From the NCBI GenBank assembly GCA_040877935.1, contig JBBDNB010000043.1, positions 90,109 to 154,108 of the forward strand: a stretch of 64,000 nucleotides of DNA, in the 5' to 3' direction. This stretch comes from Chitinophagales bacterium. GTDB taxonomy: Bacteria > Bacteroidota > Bacteroidia > Chitinophagales > CAIOSU01. A program made the translations under genes and the position numbers. The notes under the pieces are model-generated. The model did not search any database. It saw only the letters and a list, made by a program, of their open reading frames with translations, and was not told where the DNA came from. Positions 50,679 through 59,933 of this stretch are shown one piece after another; the stretch's first letter is position 1, and every line of letters starts with the position of its first letter.

Positions 50679-51412
50679 GAATGTACGGCTTTTGCTGCAG
50701 CAGACTTTAATTTTTCATAGTAGGGCAGATGGTAGTCATAGTATTGCTGCAATAATGAGTTGTTTTCAACGGTATCGCTGTACTTGCGCTTTTTTTGTTC
50801 TATGCTTTTCGATTGAGCGGCATCTTTGTGCCAGGCTTCCCAGCTTTTCCAGGAATCGGGGGCTTGTTTTTTCCATTGCAGTGCTTCTGGTTTTGGAGGC
50901 AGTTTGCAGTATTGTTCAAATTTCTGGAGGGTAATGGCCGGGTTTTCCTGCAGCGATTCAGAAAGTAAAAGCAACGGTTTTTTGCCACTATTGCTCAGCA
51001 ACTCGTAGAGCATCCAGAGTTTTTGGTAGCCAATTTCATCACATTGTACATCTTTGTTTATTGCATAGTGTGAGGCTATGGCTGTTTTGGGATTCCTGAT
51101 AAGAAACACAGCTGCTGTGTCAAGCAACCATGCTGTATCATTTTTTAAATAATCCCAACAATGATAGGCCATGTCTTTAATGAAATAGTCAATATCATTA
51201 TTGAACAGCTTTTGCAGATGCGATTTGATATTGGGGTAGGAGGCAGGAAAATCATATTGGCTTTGAAACCCCACGGCTTTTGCTTTTTTGTCGTGTCCGT
51301 AGTAGAGGTCGGAAAATGGTTCGTGCAATATTTCGAGGTCGCCCCGTTCTGCAATGGTTCTTTCAAATGCGGTAGAAACAGATCTTGGATGTGTCCAAAG
51401 GAAAATGTTCAT
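50675..51412 (-). CDS. sulfotransferase-like protein coupled to the BCCT gene
   Basis: 245 residues. N-terminal PAPS-binding-like P-loop NIFLWTHPRSVSTAFERTIA, then DLEILHEPFSDLYYGHDKKA and a 3'-phosphate-type motif in TAAVFLIRNPKTAIASHYAI. This is the sulfotransferase/nucleotide-binding fold, but this subgroup is poorly characterised. The 4-nt overlap with a quaternary-amine transporter suggests a shared substrate, for example sulfation or handling of a choline-type compound; this is inference only. Confidence 0.78.
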   Translation of the reverse strand: MNIFLWTHPRSVSTAFERTIAERGDLEILHEPFSDLYYGHDKKAKAVGFQSQYDFPASYPNIKSHLQKLFNNDIDYFIKDMAYHCWDYLKNDTAWLLDTAAVFLIRNPKTAIASHYAINKDVQCDEIGYQKLWMLYELLSNSGKKPLLLLSESLQENPAITLQKFEQYCKLPPKPEALQWKKQAPDSWKSWEAWHKDAAQSKSIEQKKRKYSDTVENNSLLQQYYDYHLPYYEKLKSAAAKAVHS

Positions 51413-51459
51413 GGGGTAAAGTTAGGGAAGAAAGAGGAGAGGTGTTAGCCTGACTTTGA

Positions 51460-52344
51460 CTATTGGTTTAGAAACTCATTTAACAAATTGACTTTTTCAT
51501 TTGGGCAAAAAATGAAGTTACGTTCATCATTTGAATCAATTTTATACAAATTATTTATTTCATATAAATGGTTATTATCAATGTGATAACAATTGTAATC
51601 TTCCAATTCATCAATAATTAGCTGTACCTCTTTTTCAATTTCAGTATAAATCTCAGAAATTAGAATAGGTCTAAATTTTTTAAGCACCCCTAAGCTGTTT
51701 TTTAAAATTATATGTTCGGTAAATTCAGTGTCTAATTTAATTAAATCTATTTGTTGAATATTATAGTCTTCCACAACTTTAGCCAAAGTTGTTGTTGGTA
51801 CTTTATAAGATTCAGTTCTTTCTTTACCATATTTATTTTGGAGACTGTTGGAGCCATTTAGATAGTGTTTTAGCCAGGGGTATTTAGGGTTAATAACATC
51901 ATGAAATTCTAACTCACCATCTATATCTGCCACAGCTTTTCCAATTACATTTACATTATTTAGTTTGTTTGAAATAACATTTTTATTCAAATAATGTAAT
52001 GCGCCTCTTGAGGGTTCGAATGCGTAAGCTTGTATATTGTGATTTAATTTAGCGCTTAATACAGAAAATAGTCCAATGTTAGCACCTATGTCCATAAACA
52101 CCTTTGATTTTTTAATTAGTGAAGCAATTATAGGTGTGAATTCATAATTTTCTACTCCATCATAAAACAATACTTTTGTTACATAGCATGTTTGATTAGT
52201 GTATAGGTGAAAAGTTACATCTCTATATTTTAGGTTGAGTTTTCCTGATACAGAAATTAATTTCTTGTTGGAAAATAACCGTATCATATTTCTTAAAAAG
52301 AAATTAATAAAAGGGATGTAGATAATTTTTAGGATTAAATTCAT
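51460..52344 (-). CDS. FkbM-family methyltransferase
   Basis: 294 residues. SAM motif VFMDIGANIGLFSVLSAKLN, then AYAFEPSRGALHYLNKNV, and the FkbM-type block IDLIKLDTEFTEHIIL. Such enzymes O-methylate sugars in surface glycans. Strongly AT-rich, like its sulfotransferase neighbour, and grouped with glycan genes. Acceptor unknown. Confidence 0.85.
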   Translation of the reverse strand: MNLILKIIYIPFINFFLRNMIRLFSNKKLISVSGKLNLKYRDVTFHLYTNQTCYVTKVLFYDGVENYEFTPIIASLIKKSKVFMDIGANIGLFSVLSAKLNHNIQAYAFEPSRGALHYLNKNVISNKLNNVNVIGKAVADIDGELEFHDVINPKYPWLKHYLNGSNSLQNKYGKERTESYKVPTTTLAKVVEDYNIQQIDLIKLDTEFTEHIILKNSLGVLKKFRPILISEIYTEIEKEVQLIIDELEDYNCYHIDNNHLYEINNLYKIDSNDERNFIFCPNEKVNLLNEFLNQ

Positions 52345-52457
52345 TGTAACACATTTTTGTTATTAGAGGCATGAAAAGTACAAAGATTAGGAAAGTTTCA
52401 TGAAATCTATACTCAATTATGCTTCATGTAACTACTTAAAAAAGCCATATTGATTTG

Positions 52458-53102
52458 TTAACTTAGGTGTGGGTAGAAAAAGCGATAATCTTTTGAGTAA
52501 ATATTCTTTATTCTTTTGAGTTCAGAAGGTGTGAAATTGATATTTGCTTTTTTACTTTGATTTAGTTTTTCAGGTTGTGAGATCGGAAGACCAATTGTTT
52601 CACATAAGTAACAGAAGTCATTATTGAAGTTTTCAAAACGACCTAAAAAATCTATTTCATTAAGGTCAATTAGACTATTTTGCGATCGTATATGTTTATC
52701 GCATCGATCAATATCTTGCTTTTCTACCCATGAGATAAAATCTGTAAGATTTTGGTATTTTTCGCGTTCTTTTACGTTGAAATTAAAATAGTTTTTTTGA
52801 AGAACTTTATCTTTCCATGCGCTTATAAACCTCTCTGAAGGCTCTCTTATAAAGGCAAATTTAAAATAATCTTTACACATTGCAGGAATGTAATCAATTC
52901 CTGAACTAAATATGTCTTTATTATTTGGTGTGTATTTGTTGAAATGTTTTTTTATTGTTCTGCTTGCTACTTTGTAGTTTTGAAACCACATGGTTTTATA
53001 TTTGTAATTGTAGGTTATATAGTATTTATTCTTGGTGATTGGATCTACTAAATATTTATTTATAAAAAAATGTTTTAGTTTGTATGGGTTCATAATATCC
53101 AT
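52458..53102 (-). CDS. sulfotransferase family 2 (carbohydrate-type)
   Basis: 214 residues. A 5'-phosphosulfate-binding type loop in MWFQNYKVASRTIKKHFN and a 3'-phosphate site in FAFIREPSERFISAWKDKVL, as in Sulfotransfer_2/HNK-1-type carbohydrate sulfotransferases. No signal or membrane helix, so it likely acts on a cytoplasmic lipid-linked sugar using PAPS. It is AT-rich compared with nearby housekeeping genes, which hints at transfer. Confidence 0.82.
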   Translation of the reverse strand: MDIMNPYKLKHFFINKYLVDPITKNKYYITYNYKYKTMWFQNYKVASRTIKKHFNKYTPNNKDIFSSGIDYIPAMCKDYFKFAFIREPSERFISAWKDKVLQKNYFNFNVKEREKYQNLTDFISWVEKQDIDRCDKHIRSQNSLIDLNEIDFLGRFENFNNDFCYLCETIGLPISQPEKLNQSKKANINFTPSELKRIKNIYSKDYRFFYPHLS

Positions 53103-53258
53103 TTAGTTTTGTTTGTGCATGTATTTTATTCATTTTGAAATAAGCACTGTAGATGAAGTCTTAATTTAATGAAGAATAAAAAGAGAATTATGCTTTTATG
53201 TACTTTTGCATGGTCTTAATGTTGTGAGTTATAATGTTTGAACAGTATTAAATTTGAA

Positions 53259-54317
53259 ATGAAGAAAAGAATTTTTTTAGTAATTCCAGTAGATACCTCT
53301 TTTATTAATAAAGATGAAACTATTCTGAATAAGTATTGCAAAGTCAGAAAACATCATTTTAAAAGCAGCAAAAACCCTGTTTTACTTTCCTGGGAGCTGA
53401 TAAAGTTATTATTTGTATCGTTGATCTATGTGCCACAAAGTGATATCATCTACAACTGGTTTGTGGGTTATCATACCTTGTTCCCTTCACTTTTTGGGAA
53501 GTTAATGGGAAAGAAAAACATCATAGTGGTAGCAGGGTATGACGCTGTTTCTATTCCCTCGATAAAATTCGGGGTGTTTTGGAAACAAAATGCCATGACC
53601 TGGTTTGCAGTAAAGTCTTATAAGTTGGCAGATTATATTCTAACTGTAGATACAAGCCTTGAAAAAGGCATAAATTATTTTGCAGACCCAAGTGGAAAAG
53701 GGTATCCTATTGGAGTCAGAAGTTTTGTTCCCAATCTTAAAGCAAGATTTGAAAACATCCCATTTGGATTTGACACTGAAAAATGGAAACCAAATCCTGA
53801 AATTGAGAGAAAAGCTGCTGTCATCAGTATAGGAGTTGCATCTTCTATGCAAATTTTTAAGAGGAAAGGTTTTGATTTTTTAATTGAAACAGCAAAATTT
53901 TTGCCCAATGTAAAATTTACTATTGTCGGTTTAAGTGGTGAAATGTTGGAGTATGCCAAAAGAATAGCAAGCGAAAATGTGGATTTGGTTGGGAAGGTAC
54001 CCTTTGATCAATTACCTGATTATTTAAGTGCGCATAAAGTTTTTGCTCAATTGTCTTTGAGTGAAGGACAACCCAATACACTTTGTGAAGCAATGGCAAA
54101 TGGCTGTATTCCAGTTGGTTCAGATGTGAATGGAATTCCGGTGAGTATAGCTGATTGTGGTTTTATACTGAAAAAGAAAGATGCAAAATTAGCAGCTGAA
54201 TTAATCCAAAAAGCATTGGACGCGCCTGAGGAACTTGGTCATAAGGCAAGGCAGCGGATAATCAATAATTATCCAGCAGACAAAAGGGAAAAATTGTTAC
54301 TCAAATATATTCAATAG
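53259..54317 (+). CDS. GT4-type glycosyltransferase
   Basis: 352 residues from ATG 53259 (MKKRIFLVIPVDTS); a TTG seven codons earlier is less likely. Two Rossmann halves; the C-terminal half has GVASSMQIFKRKGFDFLIET and the donor-binding segment AQLSLSEGQPNTLCEAMANG with Glu residues, as in GT-B family 4. It probably adds a sugar to a surface glycan together with the neighbouring sulfotransferase and methyltransferase genes. Confidence 0.85.
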   Translation: MKKRIFLVIPVDTSFINKDETILNKYCKVRKHHFKSSKNPVLLSWELIKLLFVSLIYVPQSDIIYNWFVGYHTLFPSLFGKLMGKKNIIVVAGYDAVSIPSIKFGVFWKQNAMTWFAVKSYKLADYILTVDTSLEKGINYFADPSGKGYPIGVRSFVPNLKARFENIPFGFDTEKWKPNPEIERKAAVISIGVASSMQIFKRKGFDFLIETAKFLPNVKFTIVGLSGEMLEYAKRIASENVDLVGKVPFDQLPDYLSAHKVFAQLSLSEGQPNTLCEAMANGCIPVGSDVNGIPVSIADCGFILKKKDAKLAAELIQKALDAPEELGHKARQRIINNYPADKREKLLLKYIQ

Positions 54318-54324
54318 TAAACCA

Positions 54325-57045
54325 CTACCTTACTAATACAAAATCCCCCGCTTCATCCACTTCAGCGCCATCGGGTAATTTTAGTTTGGCCCTGTAAAGA
54401 TAATTGTCCATAGATTGTAAAGCACCTTTATAGTAGCCATTCCATCTTCCTTTATTGTCAGAATGGATCAATTCACCCCAGCGGTTGTATATTTTGAACT
54501 CCACTACCTCCACATTTTCGCTTATCAGTATTTCATAGGTATCATTGTGCCCGTCTCCATTAGGTGTAAAGCCTTCGGGAAAGATGAACAAATTGGGATT
54601 GACCTCTACCAATACCGTATCTGTAGTAATACAGCCGTTGTCGTCAATAAGGGTGACAATATAGGCCGTTGTGGAATCAGGACTGGCTGTAACCCTTATA
54701 CCGCTTTGGTTATCAAGTCCCCGATCAGGAGTCCAGCTATATGTATATGGAGGGCTTCCACCTTCAGATAGGATCACTTCAAGGTATGTATTATCACCCA
54801 GCGAAATAAGTACGTCTTCACCAGCATTGACACTAACAGTTTCAGGTTGGAATACCTCAACGCTGTCCACAGCAGAACAATCATGGGCATCAGTAACGGT
54901 CAGGCTGTACATTCCACTTGTTAGATTTGTAATACTGCTGTCATTGGCATTGTTGCTCCATTGATAATCAAAGGGGGGAATGGCAGATGAATCAATTATG
55001 ACCATTGCAGCACCTGAACTATCGCCATGGCACAAGACAGAGTCAGCATAGATGCTGATCTGAAGGCCAAGAGTAGTTAAATGCGTAATGACCGTACTAT
55101 CGCATAGGCCTGAACTGCTGAAAGTATCAATGTAGGTACCTGAACTGGATACCGTATCTCCACCGGGAAGTATATAATTGTCACCAAGGCAAATGGTATC
55201 GAAATTGCTGTACTGCGGAACAGAGAGAATGCTTACCACATTGCTGTCGCAACCAAAAATACTTGTAAGCATAGAAATATAAGTACCACTTTCGTCAACG
55301 ACTCTTCCATCTGGCAATGTATAAGATTCAAATGCACATATGGAGATGTTTAAAGTATCGGAAAAAATGGGTAAGATACTGAGGTCTACAACTACAATAC
55401 TGTCGCATCCTTCACTTGATAGAAGTGTATCAGGGTACGATCCTGCTGTGTTGACAGAGTCACCTCCAGGTAAAACATAGTACTGCCCAGGACAAACACT
55501 GTCATATATATTAAGCTGAGTATTGGGAATAACCAGCAAATCAACATTATATATTGAATCACAGGAGCTTGAAGAAACTACAGTATCAGAATAAAATCCT
55601 GTTTGAGTATAAATATTGCCGGAAAATTTAAAAGTATCACCCTGGCAAACTTGAGCAGAAGTATCAATTACCGTGTATTCATTAGGTTGAATAACTTCTA
55701 CCGTATCTGAAAAATTCGATGTATCGCAATTTGAATAGGCATTGAGGATATAAGTGCCCAGGGAATCGATTTGTACATCTTTACCTATTGATCCATTGCT
55801 CCAGGAAAGCGTACCGCCCGGGAAATCATTAACAGACAGGACAAAAGGAAAATCGCAGGTTTTAATAGTGGCAGGTAGGCCTGATTGATAAGGAATTTGC
55901 GATCCTTCCAGTATTATTAACTCCTGGTTTTGGTCAATTGGAAAATCTATAATGTTTCCGCTTGTTTGGCCGACAGTAACCAGTTTCCAGAGTGGGTCGT
56001 CATTGGCGGTCCTCCAGTAAACTCCCCCATAGGGTGGGTTTCCACCGCTGATGGATATATCGGCAGTAGGATTATTGGCTGTGGCCTGTGAGAAATATAC
56101 CCCGTGATAGCGGTCTTGCAGGCAGAAAGTATCATTGCCAATGCCATTGTAAGTATTGGGTGAATCAAGGACCGTATAAATCTGAACACCGTTGACGTTG
56201 TTGCTGGTATTGGATATGGTGACCGTATCTCCCAGGCTGTTGATGTGCTGGGTGTTTTGGTTTAAGGTATAATCAAAAGTGGATTCATCGCCAATATAGG
56301 CACCGGACAAACCCCTGCTGCCTCCGTTAACATGTGTCCCATTGTATGCATTAGGGCTTGAATCTATCACAGGACCATTGGCATCCGGCTCGTCAAATTT
56401 GTAATAAGCCACTAAATTGGGTGCATTTGTTGGTACTTTTTTACACATGTACTCCCTGATTTCATTTTGGGATAGTGCCCTGTTCCAAATAATTAATTCA
56501 TCCATTTGGCCTACTAATGGAGCGAAAAAAGAATTATATCTAATCTTTTTACCAATAGTTCCGACAGGATTATTGGTTAATAACATGTTTAAAGGACCAC
56601 TACCATTGTATTTCAAATTTAAAGATTGACCATTTAAGAACAGAGCACCATTATTTATTGAGTAAAATATACCTACCAAATGAATCCATTTGTCCTCATA
56701 ATAAAGAGGAATATCTGCTTGAATAGTTCTTCGGCAATATGGTTCAAAGCAACTACCGCTACCAGTGCTTATGCCAATTTCAAAGCTAGGAGATATGTTT
56801 AACCAAAAGCCAGCATATCCAGATGTAATTGATTCAGATGCGAAAATAGTTTGATAACCTGATTGAGCAGATGCTTTAACCCAGAACGAAACTGTAAATG
56901 GAAAATTAATTTGTTGGAAAGGGTTAACTTCTATATATGCATTGTCATTTAAATATTCATAAGCATTTCCACTTCCGGGTAATGATTGTGAGAATGCGAT
57001 GTTTGTGCAAAAGAGTAGTATTAGGAAAAGTATATTTTTATTCAT
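54325..57045 (-). CDS. LamG-domain surface protein with Cys repeats, SprB repeat and gliding-type C-terminal domain
   Basis: 906 residues from ATG 57045 (MNKNILFLILLFCTNIAFSQ); the frame extends ten codons upstream. Order: signal peptide, LamG/concanavalin-like domain (residues ~25-215, FPFTVSFWVKASAQSG), a jelly-roll-like middle part, four ~45-residue repeats of the type C.G..Y.LPGGD.V...G.Y.DT..S..GCDS, a SprB-type repeat (LCHGDSSGAAMVII...), a PKD-like domain, and the type B T9SS domain (GFTPNGDGHNDTYEIL, NRWGELIHSD). It is exported to the surface and may bind carbohydrate. Confidence 0.85.
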   Translation of the reverse strand: MNKNILFLILLFCTNIAFSQSLPGSGNAYEYLNDNAYIEVNPFQQINFPFTVSFWVKASAQSGYQTIFASESITSGYAGFWLNISPSFEIGISTGSGSCFEPYCRRTIQADIPLYYEDKWIHLVGIFYSINNGALFLNGQSLNLKYNGSGPLNMLLTNNPVGTIGKKIRYNSFFAPLVGQMDELIIWNRALSQNEIREYMCKKVPTNAPNLVAYYKFDEPDANGPVIDSSPNAYNGTHVNGGSRGLSGAYIGDESTFDYTLNQNTQHINSLGDTVTISNTSNNVNGVQIYTVLDSPNTYNGIGNDTFCLQDRYHGVYFSQATANNPTADISISGGNPPYGGVYWRTANDDPLWKLVTVGQTSGNIIDFPIDQNQELIILEGSQIPYQSGLPATIKTCDFPFVLSVNDFPGGTLSWSNGSIGKDVQIDSLGTYILNAYSNCDTSNFSDTVEVIQPNEYTVIDTSAQVCQGDTFKFSGNIYTQTGFYSDTVVSSSSCDSIYNVDLLVIPNTQLNIYDSVCPGQYYVLPGGDSVNTAGSYPDTLLSSEGCDSIVVVDLSILPIFSDTLNISICAFESYTLPDGRVVDESGTYISMLTSIFGCDSNVVSILSVPQYSNFDTICLGDNYILPGGDTVSSSGTYIDTFSSSGLCDSTVITHLTTLGLQISIYADSVLCHGDSSGAAMVIIDSSAIPPFDYQWSNNANDSSITNLTSGMYSLTVTDAHDCSAVDSVEVFQPETVSVNAGEDVLISLGDNTYLEVILSEGGSPPYTYSWTPDRGLDNQSGIRVTASPDSTTAYIVTLIDDNGCITTDTVLVEVNPNLFIFPEGFTPNGDGHNDTYEILISENVEVVEFKIYNRWGELIHSDNKGRWNGYYKGALQSMDNYLYRAKLKLPDGAEVDEAGDFVLVR

Positions 57046-57176
57046 AGATCGGGAGTTAATATGAATATTCTTCAATTTATGGTTAGATTATAATGTTATT
57101 ACACAAATATCGCAAATAATTTTTTAAGCTGACGATACTTTTAAATCACAGCATATAGCTTTTCCCATACTATTCC

Positions 57177-57184
57177 TATTTTTG
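57177..57184 (+). promoter_or_regulatory. -7 box of the dipeptidase gene
   Basis: TATTTTTG followed by CA, 14 nt before the GTG start codon; supports a very short leader and the GTG at 57199 as start. Confidence 0.65.
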
Positions 57185-57198
57185 CAAAAAAATAAACT

Positions 57199-58566
57199 GT
57201 GTACAAAGAATATTTAGAATCCAACAAGGATAGATTTTTAGAAGAACTTTTAGAACTCCTTAAAATACCATCGGTGAGTGCAGATCCCGAATTCAGGGAC
57301 GATGTTTTTGAAGCAGCGGAGTTTGTAAAATCTAAGCTTGAAGAAGCTGGGGCTGATTTGGTTGAAGTATCACCCACCAAGGGATACCCCATTGTTTATG
57401 CTGAAAAAATAGTAGATCCAGAGCTGCCCACTGTTTTGGTTTACGGACATTACGATGTACAACCTGCCGATCCATACGAACTGTGGAACTCACCACCCTT
57501 TGAGCCTGTGATAAAGGACGATAAAATATATGCCCGTGGCGCATCGGATGACAAAGGTCAAATGTATATGCACATCAAGGCTTTTGAAATGATGCAGAAA
57601 GAGGGCAATTTGCCTTGCAACATCAAATTCATGATAGAAGGAGAAGAAGAAGTTGGGTCTGCTAATTTGGGTGTATGGCTCAAGGAAAACAAAGACCGGT
57701 TGGATGGCGATGTCATTATGATTTCGGATACGGCCACATTGAGCAATGAAAATCCAAGCATCACAACAGGATTGCGGGGCTTAAGCTATGTGGAAGTGGA
57801 AGTAACAGGCCCTAATCGAGACCTGCATTCCGGTATTTACGGTGGTGCGGTGGACAACCCTATTAATGTCCTTTGTGATATGATTGCCCGTTTAAAAGAT
57901 AAAGACGGAAAAATCACCATTCCCGGCTTTTACGATAAAGTAGAAATAGTTGCTGAACAGGAGCGTAAAGCCATGTCCGAAGCTCCTTTTAGTTTGGAAG
58001 ATTATAAAGCACATCTTGATATTGATGCAGTTGCCGGAGAAAAAGGATATACTACTTTAGAGCGGGCATCTATCAGGCCAAGTTTAGATGTAAACGGAAT
58101 ATGGGGTGGTTATCTCAAAGAAGGTGCAAAAACAGTTTTACCTTCCAAAGCACATGCTAAAATCTCTATGCGCCTGGTACCAAATCAGAATGATGATGAA
58201 ATCACGGAATTATTTACCAATTATTTTCAATCACTTGCACCAGCTTCAGTTAAAGTAAAAGTAGAAAAACACCATGGGGCTTTGCCCGCTGTCACTCCTA
58301 TTGATTCAGAAGCATACAAAGCCGCAGAAAAAGCAATGGAAAAGACTTTTGGTAAAACGCCAATTCCAATCCGCTCAGGCGGCAGTATCCCTATTGTGGC
58401 TTTGTTTGAGCAGATATTGGGACTGAAAACCATTTTAATGGGCTTTGGCCTGGACAGTGATGCCATTCATTCACCAAATGAGCATTTTGGCCTTTTTAAT
58501 TTCTACAAAGGCATAGAAACCATTCCTTATTTCTATAAATATTTTGCTGAATTGAAACAGAAGTAG
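57199..58566 (+). CDS. M20-family dipeptidase
   Basis: 455 residues from a GTG start. M20 metal sites are visible: VYGHYDVQPADP (His, Asp), ARGASDDKGQMYMH (bridging Asp), IEGEEEVGSANLG (catalytic Glu pair), and a late metal His in SDAIHSPNEHFGLFNF. The dimerisation lid domain contains GPNRDLHSGIYGGAVDNPI. It hydrolyses dipeptides with two Zn2+ in the cytoplasm, like CNDP dipeptidases. Single-gene unit. Confidence 0.93.
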   Translation: MYKEYLESNKDRFLEELLELLKIPSVSADPEFRDDVFEAAEFVKSKLEEAGADLVEVSPTKGYPIVYAEKIVDPELPTVLVYGHYDVQPADPYELWNSPPFEPVIKDDKIYARGASDDKGQMYMHIKAFEMMQKEGNLPCNIKFMIEGEEEVGSANLGVWLKENKDRLDGDVIMISDTATLSNENPSITTGLRGLSYVEVEVTGPNRDLHSGIYGGAVDNPINVLCDMIARLKDKDGKITIPGFYDKVEIVAEQERKAMSEAPFSLEDYKAHLDIDAVAGEKGYTTLERASIRPSLDVNGIWGGYLKEGAKTVLPSKAHAKISMRLVPNQNDDEITELFTNYFQSLAPASVKVKVEKHHGALPAVTPIDSEAYKAAEKAMEKTFGKTPIPIRSGGSIPIVALFEQILGLKTILMGFGLDSDAIHSPNEHFGLFNFYKGIETIPYFYKYFAELKQK

Positions 58567-58569
58567 TGT

Positions 58570-59121
58570 TTATTCGAAGATAAAGCGGCCTTCTAAACTG
58601 AATGTATCAGCACTGAGCTGAATAATGTTTTGTGCACCCGATACATTAAATCCTCTGTCAGGGAACAATTCCAGATGCTGTACTGAATGATACAGCGTAT
58701 TCTTTGTCGCCATTTTTATTTCAATGTGTTGGATATTGCCATTTTGATCTTTAGTGACACTCAGGCTTTTGACACGGATTTTCTTGTCATCAGTTTTATA
58801 GTTTAAAACTTGTTGTCCCAGCTTATTTACATTGCTGTCAACCGCAATTTTCCCTTTGTAAGCTGTTTTATTGATTTCTGCTTCTTTGAAAATACTCAGT
58901 TCATTTTCCCAATTGACATTCTGTATTAGTGAACTGTCTTGTTTCCCATTTAATAAAGCCTGTTTTGATAATGCTGCATTTTTATTCTCCAACTCATTGG
59001 CCAGATTATCTATAAAAGGCGAGATCGAAAAATAAATATCTTCCTGTGGACGTACTTTTATATCAGAACATGCGCTGAGCAAAAGGCACATGCTAAATAT
59101 GCAGATTATAAACCCTTTCAA
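58570..59121 (-). CDS. hypothetical lipoprotein
   Basis: 183 residues from TTG 59121 (read as MKGFIICIFSMCLLLSACSD), a textbook lipoprotein signal. A TTG seven codons upstream at 59142 would overlap the -7 box. The mature part has helices followed by beta-strands (KIRVKSLSVTKDQNGNIQHI, LFPDRGFNVSGAQNIIQLSA); no family is recognised. It converges on the dipeptidase gene with 3 nt between stops. Role unknown. Confidence 0.7.
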   Translation of the reverse strand: MKGFIICIFSMCLLLSACSDIKVRPQEDIYFSISPFIDNLANELENKNAALSKQALLNGKQDSSLIQNVNWENELSIFKEAEINKTAYKGKIAVDSNVNKLGQQVLNYKTDDKKIRVKSLSVTKDQNGNIQHIEIKMATKNTLYHSVQHLELFPDRGFNVSGAQNIIQLSADTFSLEGRFIFE

Positions 59122-59139
59122 ATTGATCTTGTTATTTGC

Positions 59140-59147
59140 CAAAATTA
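59140..59147 (-). promoter_or_regulatory. -7 box of the hypothetical lipoprotein gene
   Basis: Minus strand TAATTTTG followed by GC; a TTTG lies 22 nt further upstream as a possible -33 element. It decides the downstream TTG start. Confidence 0.6.
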
Positions 59148-59519
59148 TAGATTGAGTGTTTCAAAAGTACAAACAGCAGACATTGAAATAGGGGAATTGT
59201 TCATTTTTTTTAGCCCAAATGTTTTGTTTACAGATGAAATGCAGATATTTTGCCATTAAGTCTCAGAGGCACAAAGACTTTTTAAGGAAGAATATCAGCT
59301 AATTTAATCAATACATAAACATCAATTTATTTCCTGTAAAACCGTCATGTATAGTGTTGTTGTGACTTTGTGGTTATTTTAGCAGCAGGGATTAGTCACT
59401 GAAAATTGAATGTCATTATGATTCCTAACTGTATAACCCAATTTAAATAATATCCCGCATAGGAATTAATTTTTCATTGATTTCCTTAATTTGGCACAAT
59501 CTTAGCTTTATATTGAAAA
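59148..59519. other. intergenic region with a degenerate repeat
   Basis: No gene seen in ~370 nt between divergent genes. A segment at about 59254-59285 (CATTAAGTCTCAGAGGCACA then AAGACTTT) resembles the degenerate 'aaggcacaaag' extragenic repeats of Bacteroidota. The rest is AT-rich. Confidence 0.5.
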
Positions 59520-59924
59520 ATGCAACACATGAAACTCAGAAATGCAATATTGATTCTATTAATGCTTGTAATAAATACACCAATGCTTTTTGCACAGGAT
59601 GTATTGGATGAAATTACGCTTGCGCTGCAAACAGGCAATGCATCACAATTGGCGCGCGATTTTGACAATTCTGTTGAAATCACCATTGTAAACAGCGATG
59701 ATGTCTATTCTAAATCGCAGGCGGAAATGATTTTGAAGAAATTTTTCAACAGCAACCCGCCCAAATCCTTTCAGTTTGTGCATCAGGGCAATTCAGCTGA
59801 AGGTTCGCACTATGGAATTGGTAATTATGCCTCATCAGGAGGAGCCAATTACCGCACCTACGTGTATGTGAAGCAGAAAGGTGACAAATACCTGATTCAG
59901 GAAATTCGCTTTGAGAACGATTAA
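59520..59924 (+). CDS. DUF4783 family exported protein
   Basis: 134 residues (ATG 59520; ATG 59529 gives MKLRNAILILLML and is equally good). Signal peptide ending near MLFAQ, then a small NTF2-like alpha+beta fold with EITLALQTGNASQLARDFDN, SQAEMILKKFFNSNPPKSF, FVHQGNSAEGSHYGIGNY and YVYVKQKGDKYLIQEIRFEND. DUF4783 genes commonly precede nadC in Bacteroidota, as here (9-nt gap). Periplasmic; function unknown. Confidence 0.85.
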   Translation: MQHMKLRNAILILLMLVINTPMLFAQDVLDEITLALQTGNASQLARDFDNSVEITIVNSDDVYSKSQAEMILKKFFNSNPPKSFQFVHQGNSAEGSHYGIGNYASSGGANYRTYVYVKQKGDKYLIQEIRFEND

Positions 59925-59933
59925 AGCCATTTC

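Noticed and set aside
52010-52025. GGTTCGAATGC as a tRNA T-loop
   Set aside because: It lies inside the FkbM methyltransferase coding sequence and no acceptor, D or anticodon stems can be formed around it.
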